DNA of 64,000 nt from Atribacter laminatus (GTDB taxonomy: Bacteria > Atribacterota > Atribacteria > Atribacterales > Atribacteraceae): assembly GCF_015775515.1 (NCBI RefSeq), contig NZ_CP065383.1, positions 682,001 to 746,000 of the forward strand, read 5' to 3'. Under the pieces are notes generated by a model. The model made no database searches. It worked only from the letters and a program-made list of their open reading frames with translations, and was not told the DNA's origin. The translations under genes were made by a program, and so were the position numbers. Position 1 is the first letter of the stretch; each line of letters begins with the position of its first letter. Below are positions 45,160-53,244 of this stretch, piece after piece.

Positions 45160-46482
45160 TCATCCCATAATTCTTTCAGCTTCCTCACGAGCAATTCGGC
45201 ACCATCGAATAACATTGTCCGGATTACGACCGATAGTATGATTATCTTTCATAATCAGCTCAACATGGCATCCCCGTGCCGCTTCCAGAGTTTCACGCAA
45301 ACCTTTTCGAATATATTCTTCATCAATTTTGGGATAACTGAGGTCAGAAGGATTTGGTTTTCGTGAAAAAACATAATTTTTCCCTAATTTTTCAGCAAGA
45401 TCTCTCACATTCGCCCAGGCTGATACTGACACTCTGCGCAATCGAGGCGTTTGACTTACAATATGCCATCTTTTATCAATCGGCTCACAACAGCCATAGC
45501 AATTAAGACCAAAACGTTCTAAAATTGGAAATTGATACGGAAAAATAAACTCGGCAAAAAGGTTGGGTGAAACTAAAACAGTTTCCTGGCTTTCTGAAAA
45601 TCCCCACATATCCTGTGTTCTTACTTTGGCTCCATTATAATCCTTTTGGGGAAGTTGATGAGTATAGCCAAATCCACCCGAGCCAACATAGGTTCCCTGA
45701 TTATTTAAACTCAATAAATTATTCATTTCAAGAAAATCTAATAGAGATAATGCTTCATCCCGCAAAAAAGCCATCAACTGATGAAGTTCCTGAGGATGAT
45801 CATACATATCAAGCATGACTTGTTGGATACCACGTAAATTTACCAATGACCAAGTTAATCCAAAAGACCACCACCAATATCCTTCTAATTCCACTTTTAA
45901 AATATCAGCAAAAATTTCTCGAGCTAAATTGTAAAGTCGACCAGTACGTTCGAAGTCAACTTCAATCTTCTGAAAATGAAGTGATTCCAATTTTGAATAA
46001 TCCTTGAGTGGGGCATCCCAACAATAAGACCCATTATCAGCACCACCAATAATACTTTCCTGCATTCCTCGGTTGATTTCTTGAAAGGCATATTGAACCT
46101 TAAAAATTGGTTCAATCACCCGATCATCGTTCATTTTTTCTCCCCAGAAAATCTCCTTCCGAAGCTTAAATTCCCATATCCGCGCTAAATCTCCTTCGCA
46201 AAGCAGTTGATGGTGAGGGATTATTTCATACCAACCATTTTCTGGGTCACAAAATATCAAAGGTCGAGTATCTTCCAAATCATTGTGCTGATACCATAAT
46301 TTTCTTTTTTCTGATTCAATTGGCCGATCAGCAATTTCTGCAACTTCCTTTGCCAGAGTCCGAAGGATTTCCTTATCCTGATCGGAAACCACAAATTCAA
46401 CAGAATTTACCACTTTTGATGCTGAGTAAGTTAAAGATAGTCCCAATGAATCTCCTAATCCTTTTCCCAATCTTTCAACCAT
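45160..46482 (-). CDS. Uroporphyrinogen decarboxylase (URO-D) superfamily protein
   Basis: This is a protein of about 440 aa of the URO-D-like/methyltransferase TIM-barrel group. Recognisable stretches are QVMLDMYDHPQELHQLMAFLRDEALSLLDFLE, FGLNCYGCCEPIDKRW and VSVSAWANVRDLAEKLG. It is unlikely to be a heme enzyme; divergent members are usually corrinoid or thiol methyltransferases or proteins of unknown role. The GCCEPI cysteines may bind a metal. ATG 46482 is preferred, since GAGGGGG lies 9 bases upstream and the earlier TTG overlaps that site. It shares an upstream palindrome with the gene at 47205-47819. Confidence 0.75.
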   Translation of the reverse strand: MVERLGKGLGDSLGLSLTYSASKVVNSVEFVVSDQDKEILRTLAKEVAEIADRPIESEKRKLWYQHNDLEDTRPLIFCDPENGWYEIIPHHQLLCEGDLARIWEFKLRKEIFWGEKMNDDRVIEPIFKVQYAFQEINRGMQESIIGGADNGSYCWDAPLKDYSKLESLHFQKIEVDFERTGRLYNLAREIFADILKVELEGYWWWSFGLTWSLVNLRGIQQVMLDMYDHPQELHQLMAFLRDEALSLLDFLEMNNLLSLNNQGTYVGSGGFGYTHQLPQKDYNGAKVRTQDMWGFSESQETVLVSPNLFAEFIFPYQFPILERFGLNCYGCCEPIDKRWHIVSQTPRLRRVSVSAWANVRDLAEKLGKNYVFSRKPNPSDLSYPKIDEEYIRKGLRETLEAARGCHVELIMKDNHTIGRNPDNVIRWCRIAREEAERIMG

Positions 46483-46609
46483 TTTTCTTATCCCCCTCAA
46501 GGAAATCTAACTTTCAAAAGTTCTTTCTGTTTCTTCAGTTCTGATTAATAATATCGCTATCAACAATAAAAAGGATAGATTGTCTGGCTTCTATAGACTG
46601 CGATTAGGC

Positions 46610-46625
46610 AAAATAACGTTATTTT
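46610..46625. promoter_or_regulatory. 16-bp perfect palindrome (AAAATAACGTTATTTT), candidate operator
   Basis: A perfect palindrome with a central CG lies 128 bp upstream of the URO-D-like gene. A near copy lies upstream of the C_GCAxxG_C_C gene at 47899-47914. It could be a LacI- or similar-type operator shared by both genes. The gap from 46626 to 47204 is AT-rich and non-coding as far as I can see. Confidence 0.45.
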
Positions 46626-47204
46626 GAGCGATGCTTCCCCGTGTAAAAATTCTTTTTTTTTAGGTTTTGTTTTTGATAAATATGTAAAATTGACAAGACA
46701 CTCATCTCGCAAAATACACCCTATTTAACGATAGAATAATGGAACTTTTTTCATCTAAATTTGGTTCCACAAAATGGTATGAAAAGTTTTTAAATTCCTA
46801 TTAAAAAGTAATTGGTGCGGGGTGAACTGTGATCAGCAATTAATTCATATTTATTTAATCCGATTAGGAAAACCACAGGTTTGATAAATCAGGTTTCTAC
46901 AAAATTTTTAAAAGATTGTTGGAGAGAAATGAATTGCGCCTGACTGCTAAACTAGTATTCTCAATCTATGCTCGAAAATATCAAAGGTGTTTATTAAAAA
47001 ATTCCAATAATAGCATCCTTTCTTTATTCTTTAGTAAATTTGATGACTATTAAATATATGACTCTCAGGTTTCATCAATAGTTTAAAAACATCACCAATT
47101 TAACTCAATTCTATTAATCCATGATGATTTCTTTCTTTACTTACTGCAACTCAAAACTTTTAAAAAGGGAAGTTTTTATGCTTTTGATTTTCTCTTTTTA
47201 TTAT

Positions 47205-47819
47205 TTAAAGATTCTTAATCTTGTCTGTTAGCATTTTTTCTGCTTCACCCATTGAGGGGATATCAGTCAAATCAATATCCTGGTCCTTAGGGAGTTCATC
47301 CCATAATATTTCTACTGCCCAGGCAGCTCCACGACCTACAATTGTTGGAGCTACGATTTCATGGCCTCCATTTAATTCAAATTTTTTCAAAGCTTCTTTA
47401 TCTAATTTTCCGTCTTTAATAAACTGAGTCTTAAACCCTAAACAATGACTTTGGATATCTTTGCATATTGCTGAACCATATGTTTCATGGAATTTCTTCA
47501 AAAGCTTTTCTCCAAGAATAGAAGCCTTTAAATCCGTTCCCCTTTTTTCCCAAAGAGAGTAATCTCTTCCAAAAAACATTCCAAAAACTACTAATGGACC
47601 GCAAAAAGCTCCACATGAATTCAGGCTTGAATCAGCTCCCCCACCTTGCAAAGGGGATAGAGCCTTAAAAATAATAGGATTCCTATATCCCAACACTGTG
47701 GTTATGGCATGGAATGAAGACTGAGAACAAGAGGTCCGATTCTTTTCACTTTCAAATCCTAACTTAAAAGCTAAAGCAATCGCTTCTTCTTTAGTGTGCC
47801 CATTGATGGTTTTTTCCAT
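47205..47819 (-). CDS. C_GCAxxG_C_C family redox protein, divergent
   Basis: This is a 204-aa third member of the family, with SCSQSSFHAI in place of GCAQSS, LQGGGADSSLNSCGAFCGP, and AICKDIQSHC. The GC pair of the defining motif is altered to SCSQSS, so it is more distant from the two at 30367-31698. AAAGGAG precedes ATG 47819. It stands alone, next to the URO-D-like gene with which it shares a palindrome. Function unknown. Confidence 0.78.
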   Translation of the reverse strand: MEKTINGHTKEEAIALAFKLGFESEKNRTSCSQSSFHAITTVLGYRNPIIFKALSPLQGGGADSSLNSCGAFCGPLVVFGMFFGRDYSLWEKRGTDLKASILGEKLLKKFHETYGSAICKDIQSHCLGFKTQFIKDGKLDKEALKKFELNGGHEIVAPTIVGRGAAWAVEILWDELPKDQDIDLTDIPSMGEAEKMLTDKIKNL

Positions 47820-47898
47820 AGTATTCTCCTTTATTTATTTATTTTCTCGAAAATCAACATAATCAGTAATAAAATAAGACTTTATTGCTTAAAAATCA

Positions 47899-47914
47899 AA
47901 CATAACGTTATTTA
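47899..47914. promoter_or_regulatory. ATAACGTTAT palindrome upstream of the C_GCAxxG_C_C gene
   Basis: ACATAACGTTATTTAT matches the palindrome at 46610-46625 over the central ATAACGTTAT and lies about 80 bp before ATG 47819. The rest of the gap from 47820 to 48161 contains the divergent upstream region of the peroxiredoxin gene; no clear promoter hexamers were recognised. Confidence 0.4.
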
Positions 47915-48161
47915 TTTATTTCCCTTTTTTCTTTTAGTTTAACCGCAAGTATGAAGGATTATTCTTCCGTTAGGAAATTCTGTCAAGGTTATTTTTCTTA
48001 AATATATTTTTAAATAAATAGCATGGTATAAAAATTTTTCTATTCTTATGATTACTTTTTTTCTTAAAATAGAGATAAAAAAATTTATGGGAATAATTAA
48101 AAAAGGTCTTGGTTTATAACTGTGTAGATAAAATAATTTGTTGATTGAGGAGGTAATAATA

Positions 48162-48812
48162 ATGGAAGAAATGGTAAAAGAGGTCTGTCATCATCCTCGT
48201 TTGAACGAAAAAGCACCGAATTTTGAAGCGGTTACCACCCACGGCAAAATTAAACTCTCTGACTATGCGAATAAATGGGTCGTTATGTTCTCCCATCCAG
48301 CTGATTTTACACCAGTTTGTACTACTGAATTCGTAGCTTTTAGTAAAGCCAATGAAGAATTTAAAAAAAGAAATACTCAGCTCATCGGATTAAGCATCGA
48401 CAGTATTCATGCTCATTTGGGGTGGGTTGCAAGCATTGAGAAAAACTTCGGAGTAAAAGTTCCTTTCCCAATCATAGCCGACTTAGATATGAAAGTTGCC
48501 AATCTTTACGGAATGGTTCATCCAGCCGCTGGAAGCACTGCAGCAGTTCGTTCGGTTTTTATAATTGACGATGAAGGAATCTTAAAAGCTTTAATTCACT
48601 ACCCAATGAGTAATGGACGGAATATTGATGAGGTCATTCGTCTTTTGGACGCTCTCCAAACCAGCAAAAAGAACGGCGTTGCCACTCCAGCTAACTGGAA
48701 GCCTGGAGAAAAAGTAATTGTTCCGCCACCACAAACCCAAGACGATATGTACAAACGGAAAGATATGGGGTATGAATACATCGATTGGTATCTCTCTTAC
48801 AAGAACTTGTAA
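48162..48812 (+). CDS. Peroxiredoxin (1-Cys Prx6-like)
   Basis: This 216-aa thiol peroxidase has the active site HPADFTPVCTTEF with peroxidatic Cys53. The only other cysteine is Cys9 near the N-terminus, so no typical C-terminal resolving Cys is present. The C-terminal extension resembles archaeal-type and Prx6-type enzymes. It reduces hydrogen peroxide or organic peroxides and suits an anaerobe exposed to oxygen. ATG 48162 is chosen because GAGGAGG lies 8 bases upstream; an earlier TTG at 48138 has no site. It is a single-gene unit ended by the terminator at 48852. Confidence 0.95.
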   Translation: MEEMVKEVCHHPRLNEKAPNFEAVTTHGKIKLSDYANKWVVMFSHPADFTPVCTTEFVAFSKANEEFKKRNTQLIGLSIDSIHAHLGWVASIEKNFGVKVPFPIIADLDMKVANLYGMVHPAAGSTAAVRSVFIIDDEGILKALIHYPMSNGRNIDEVIRLLDALQTSKKNGVATPANWKPGEKVIVPPPQTQDDMYKRKDMGYEYIDWYLSYKNL

Positions 48813-48851
48813 TTTTTTTGTTTTTCGCTACTATATTTTTCTTTAGAATTA

Positions 48852-48905
48852 AAATGAGCGGGTTCCATTACTCAAAAGAGACAAAGGACCCGTTCATTTT
48901 TTATT
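48852..48905 (+). terminator. Rho-independent terminator of the peroxiredoxin gene
   Basis: AATGAGCGGGTTCC pairs with GGACCCGTTCATT with one mismatch and one bulge. ATTTTTTATTATT follows on the plus strand. It may also serve the convergent DUF2284 gene. Confidence 0.8.
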
Positions 48906-48907
48906 AT

Positions 48908-49423
48908 TTAGTCAATGAGTATTAACCCATAATAATTACCCTTACAACTATAATCTTTCAAAACCTCAATTGGAAAATCGTTTTGACGAGCCGTTGCATA
49001 AACATCAATACCGCAGGCTTCCATTGATGGTCGAGCTTCATTTGGATATAAACACCTTTCCAGGTTACATGGATCACATAGGTTGCAAGAACCGGCACCA
49101 AACCCCAATGCTTTATAATAGCCAGAAAGAAAAATCTCTCGCTCCAATTTCCTGATGATTTCAGTCACACTCGTGCCTGGTTGACAATGAATAAGTAGTC
49201 CGTTTTGATAGTCATTCAGGGTTTCCCTAAACTCTTGAGGAGTCGGTGTATAAGGTGGGCAACAAAGACCTGAGCCAAATCCATCACATCCATACTGGCA
49301 CTTCATCCGAACCCATCCAGCTGTTTTAACCGTGGAAGAAGGAATAATCCTGGCTTCAGATGCACCAAATTCTTTAGCTAATTCTATAAATTTTTTAAAA
49401 TCTTTCTCGCTGATTTTAATCAC
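48908..49423 (-). CDS. DUF2284 predicted metal-binding protein
   Basis: This is a 171-aa cysteine-rich protein (VRMKCQYGCDGFGSGLCCPPYTP; later GAGSCNLCDPCNLERCLYP and MEACGIDV). The pattern of at least ten cysteines fits DUF2284, which is predicted to bind metal or Fe-S clusters, and whose function is not established. It starts with GTG at 49423. It is convergent with the peroxiredoxin gene, and the next gene upstream is a decayed VOC gene. Confidence 0.85.
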   Translation of the reverse strand: MIKISEKDFKKFIELAKEFGASEARIIPSSTVKTAGWVRMKCQYGCDGFGSGLCCPPYTPTPQEFRETLNDYQNGLLIHCQPGTSVTEIIRKLEREIFLSGYYKALGFGAGSCNLCDPCNLERCLYPNEARPSMEACGIDVYATARQNDFPIEVLKDYSCKGNYYGLILID

Positions 49424-49537
49424 TCCATCCTTGACTCATTTTTAACTGCAAACTCGACACAAGGAGTTTTTTGGTACCGAAAGTCATACAATCCAGCTTA
49501 AATAATGATTCTAAGGCAACAAAAATCTTAAAAAAAT

Positions 49538-49846
49538 TCATTTCCTATACTCAATAAATTCTATCGGAGCACCCTTTTCAATTATAAAAGCAACCAAAAC
49601 ATCTTCTGAAGGAGAATTGAGTTCAATTAAGACTTCTTTCCCCTGAGAACATCTTCGTCTTCAAAAGCAATATGAGGTATTTTTTAGACTATCTCAGGTG
49701 ATTTTGAATCTTCTTCAAACCTCATCCACTCTATATGAAATTCATTTTGTTCAAAATCTGGAACTAACATTTTTAAATTTTTCAACGTATTCCTCATTAT
49801 CTCTCTTTTCATGAGTAGGAATACCCGGGTGATTATATTTAAATTT
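49538..49846 (-). pseudogene. Decayed VOC (glyoxalase-like) family gene
   Basis: Pieces of one protein appear in different frames: KYNHPGIPTHEKRDNEEYVE, then LKMLVPDFEQNEFHIEWMRF followed by EEDSKSPEIV, a TAG, then KIPHIAFEDEDV, and finally VAFIIEKGAPIEFIEYRK before TGA. The order and spacing match small VOC proteins found with sugar-metabolism genes. At least two frameshifts and one internal stop break it, and the start codon is not recognisable. The other parts of the gap from 49424 to 49898 show nothing. Confidence 0.75.
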
Positions 49847-49898
49847 TTATAATCTACTTTATGACTCTTATTTTAATTTTTAAAAAATTGATAAAAAC

Positions 49899-51869
49899 TT
49901 AATCAAGATCTTTTTGATCCTCTCTTATAATCTCTAAAAACAATTTAACCAAAATTGGATCAAATTGAGTACCAGCATTTTTTTGAAGTTCATTTAATGC
50001 TTCCTCAGACGTCATCGGGTTTTTGTAGGGCCGGCCACTGACCATTACATCATAAGCATCAATAATGGTTATAATTCGGGCGTTGAGGGGTATTTCTTCT
50101 CCTTTTATTCCCCGAGGATATCCAGACCCATCCCATCTTTCATGATGGACTAAAATTGATTCTCCAATAGAAATCAAGTCAGGTGAAGATTGAGCTATTC
50201 GATAACCAATTTCGGGATGTTGCTTCACCTTTTCCCATTCTTCAGGGCTGAGCGGACCCGGTTTATTTAAAATATTCTGCGGTATGGCTATTTTACCTAA
50301 GTCATGCAATCGAGCCAGAAGGTCTAATTCTATCAATTGATGAAAAGAAAGATGGAGGGCTTGACCCATTTGTTGAGCCATTTCTTGAAGTCGTTTTGAA
50401 TGTTCTTTTGTTTCTTGTGTGGTTGCTTGAAGTGATTCTTCTAAAAAAGTTATCAATGCGTGATGTATGCTTCGACTTTCGTTTAATTTCTGACGATACA
50501 TATTTTCTTCTGCCTGATTGATAACCACCTCTAAGCTTATGTCGGGTGTTTCTTTGGTTGCTAAACCTAAAGCCAAACTAATTGGAATTGTTGTATTTTC
50601 AGCAGCCTTACAAAGATTTTGAATCCTTTGTATTACCTGAAGTACTGACTTGGTTGTGGTTTTTGGAAACAATATTAAAAATTCATCCCCTCCCCAACGG
50701 GCAACAACATCGTCTTGCCGGCAACTTTCTTTTAATATTTTAGCAATATAGATTAAAAGCTCATCCCCTTGTTTGTGCCCAAAAGCATCGTTAACCAGTT
50801 TTAATCCGTTAATATCTCCCATAATAACTGAAAGGGGTAATTGACGAGGAGTATCAAGCCGACGCATCTCTTCTTCTAAATATGCACGATTATATAATCC
50901 GGTCAATGAATCATGGTAGGATAAAAAAACAATCCTTTCTTCTGATTTTTTTCTCTCGGTGATATCAATGCCTACTCCAAAAAAGTATAGGGTATTCCCT
51001 TGCTCATCAACAATTGAACGACCATGCCATTCAACCAGTAAAATCCGACCCTCTTTTGTTAGAACTTGGTTTTCATTCAGGGTCGATTCTCGAGAAGAAA
51101 CCAAGGTATTAAAGATTTCTTTGACTTTAGACCTCTCGGTTTCAGGTATGATGAAGCTAAGGTAGTCTTTACCCAGAACCTCTCCCAGATTATATCCAAG
51201 AGCATTAAGCATACAAGGATTCATCATTAATATTTTGACATTAGAATCCATAGCAACAAAAAAAGCCGGGGAAGCTTGGATTAGTTGTTCATTAAAATCT
51301 TTTTCTCGCTGGAGTAAATTTAAAGCATTTTGCTTTTGTTTTTCTTTTTCCATTACCTCTAAGGCAAAAGAAATATCTTTTGATAACCCTTGAAGGAGTT
51401 GAATTTCTTCTTGATCAAAATAATTCACTTCTGAAGAATAAAATAAAATAACCCCGATAATTTTTCCATTGGTTATAAGGGGAAAATCAGCTAAGGATCG
51501 ATAACCTCTTTCCAAAGCTGCATCCCTCCAAGGAAGCATTCGTGGATCGTTCTCAATATCAACACTCACTACATAGTTTCCGGTGGTTATGGTGATTCCA
51601 GCTGGTCCCCTTCCTTCTGGAATGTTCTGGGTGGATATGAAAATATTTCGTAAATAACCTTCTTCATACCCCGACCAACTTACTGGTCTAATTATTTTCT
51701 CTTCCTGGTTAATCAAGCCAATCCAGACTAAGCGGAATCCCCCATCTTCTACGGCTATCCTACAGATTTCATCAAATAGCTGTTGACGATCTTCTACTCT
51801 AACAATAATTTGATTCACTTGACTGAGCAATCGATACAAACGATTAACTTGCTTAATTTTTTTCCCCAT
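49899..51869 (-). CDS. GAF-PAS-GGDEF-HD-GYP cyclic-di-GMP signalling protein
   Basis: This 656-aa cytoplasmic protein has a GAF domain (about 10-175; VDIENDPRML, EGRGPAGI), a PAS domain (about 190-310), a GGDEF domain with intact motif RWGGDEF (about 320-475), and an HD-GYP domain (about 480-650) with HDLGK and HHERWDGSGYP. Intact active-site motifs for both synthesis and hydrolysis of cyclic-di-GMP are present, so the net activity depends on input. GGGGAAAACGA precedes ATG 51869. No membrane helix is seen. Confidence 0.94.
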   Translation of the reverse strand: MGKKIKQVNRLYRLLSQVNQIIVRVEDRQQLFDEICRIAVEDGGFRLVWIGLINQEEKIIRPVSWSGYEEGYLRNIFISTQNIPEGRGPAGITITTGNYVVSVDIENDPRMLPWRDAALERGYRSLADFPLITNGKIIGVILFYSSEVNYFDQEEIQLLQGLSKDISFALEVMEKEKQKQNALNLLQREKDFNEQLIQASPAFFVAMDSNVKILMMNPCMLNALGYNLGEVLGKDYLSFIIPETERSKVKEIFNTLVSSRESTLNENQVLTKEGRILLVEWHGRSIVDEQGNTLYFFGVGIDITERKKSEERIVFLSYHDSLTGLYNRAYLEEEMRRLDTPRQLPLSVIMGDINGLKLVNDAFGHKQGDELLIYIAKILKESCRQDDVVARWGGDEFLILFPKTTTKSVLQVIQRIQNLCKAAENTTIPISLALGLATKETPDISLEVVINQAEENMYRQKLNESRSIHHALITFLEESLQATTQETKEHSKRLQEMAQQMGQALHLSFHQLIELDLLARLHDLGKIAIPQNILNKPGPLSPEEWEKVKQHPEIGYRIAQSSPDLISIGESILVHHERWDGSGYPRGIKGEEIPLNARIITIIDAYDVMVSGRPYKNPMTSEEALNELQKNAGTQFDPILVKLFLEIIREDQKDLD

Positions 51870-52134
51870 TCGTTTTCCCCAGCTTGAATTTTAAATATGG
51901 AAAATCCTAATTAATAATATAATAATGAAAAATATCAAAGCGTAACCTTATTAATAACTCTTACACCTATTATGAAAATTATAGAACAGGTTTAAAAAAA
52001 GACAATGAAAAAAATATTTTTAGTTAAAATTGAAACTTAAATGAGTAGAATAAAAAATATGTTTTATTATGTTCAATAATTCATCGGTCCATTGGGATAT
52101 AGTAAAAAGTGCAAGAAAGGTTGATTGAAAAAAG

Positions 52135-52830
52135 ATGTCAGAAACCAAAGGATTGATTTTTTATGTAGAAGATGAAAAAGATTTATCAGAAATGGTAACC
52201 CTCTATCTTGAAAAAGAAGGGTATTCAGTTAATCATTTTTTTAGTGGCGAAGCCTTCCTTGATAAAATTTTTTCCCAACACCCAGACCTTATTTTGTTGG
52301 ATTTAATGCTTCCAGGAATTGATGGAATGGAACTCTGTCGTTACCTGAAAAGAGACCCTGAGCTCAAAAAAGTCCCAATTATAATTTTAACTGCAAAAGA
52401 CGATCCAATTGATGTCGTTCTCGGATTAGAAACCGGAGCAGATGATTATATAGTTAAACCCTTTCATCCCCGTGAATTATTAGCTCGAATAAAATCAGTT
52501 TTACGAAGGAGCTTGTCTGAACCCATAACTGATCATTCTTTTTATAAAATAGGATCTCTTGTCCTTAATGCCGATAGCCTTACTCTCACAATTGGCGAAG
52601 ATTGTATTCCCCTTTCTTGGAAAGAATATCGAATCTTAGAATTTTTAACAAAAAATAAAGGTAAAATTGTCTCCCGGGACCAGATTTTAAATTATGCCTG
52701 GGGAACTGACGAATTCATTACTGATAGATCTGTTGATGTGTATATTGCCAATATTAGAAAAAAATTAGGCCAACACGGCGAAAGAATAGTAACTGTTCGC
52801 GGGGCAGGATATAAATTCGATGCTGAATGA
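52135..52830 (+). CDS. OmpR/PhoB family response regulator (orphan)
   Basis: This 231-aa regulator has a receiver domain (FYVEDEKDL acidic pocket, phosphoacceptor Asp in LILLDLMLPGIDG, Lys in YIVKPF) and a C-terminal winged helix (SWKEYRILEFLTKNKGKIVSRDQIL; SVDVYIANIRKKLG). No kinase gene adjoins it; the next element downstream is a repeat cluster. The AAGAAAGG site is somewhat far from ATG 52135. Confidence 0.94.
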   Translation: MSETKGLIFYVEDEKDLSEMVTLYLEKEGYSVNHFFSGEAFLDKIFSQHPDLILLDLMLPGIDGMELCRYLKRDPELKKVPIIILTAKDDPIDVVLGLETGADDYIVKPFHPRELLARIKSVLRRSLSEPITDHSFYKIGSLVLNADSLTLTIGEDCIPLSWKEYRILEFLTKNKGKIVSRDQILNYAWGTDEFITDRSVDVYIANIRKKLGQHGERIVTVRGAGYKFDAE

Positions 52831-52894
52831 CTGATTTCTCAGTATCCTCACAGTATGGGTTCTCATGCCGTATTTCAGAAACAGATAAGGATGA

Positions 52895-53157
52895 AAAAGC
52901 TATCTAAATCCGTCATTGCGAGGAGGTCAACCGTTTTTTGGTTGGACGACGTGGCAATCTCATTTATTCGAATCAATGAGTAGTAATAAGTGAAATGTGA
53001 ACCGAATAAAAGAAGCAGCAAGTGTTGATAAAAACGACAATCCAGTGTTTCTTTTCCCAAAGACCTGAAGATCTCATTTTGAAAATAATTTTGAATTAAA
53101 AAAAGAAAAAATATGACATCCTCACACCCTCGAAAAACCAGGGCTCAGGATGACAGA
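52895..53157. repeat. Two intergenic inverted-repeat units between converging genes
   Basis: The first unit (about 52905-52964) reads CCGTCATTGCGAGGAGGTCA, a small hairpin (CAACCG/GGTTG), then GACGACGTGGCAATCTCAT. The second (about 53110-53157) reads GACATCCTCACACCCTCG ... AGGGCTCAGGATGACAG. Both types recur at 14505-14680, 44845-44930 and 63630-63720. The gap between the two convergent genes (52831-53244) holds nothing else. Confidence 0.6.
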
Positions 53158-53244
53158 TTAAAGAATTCATTTTATGGTCTTTTCAGAATAGATTGGTTTA
53201 AGCACTTAGAAGAACCATATAACTAAAGGTTTTCCTAACTATAA

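Noticed and set aside
45160-46482. Heme-biosynthetic uroporphyrinogen decarboxylase (hemE)
   Set aside because: The protein is longer than HemE (about 440 aa), shows a GCCEPI cysteine segment not typical of HemE, and no other heme genes are nearby.
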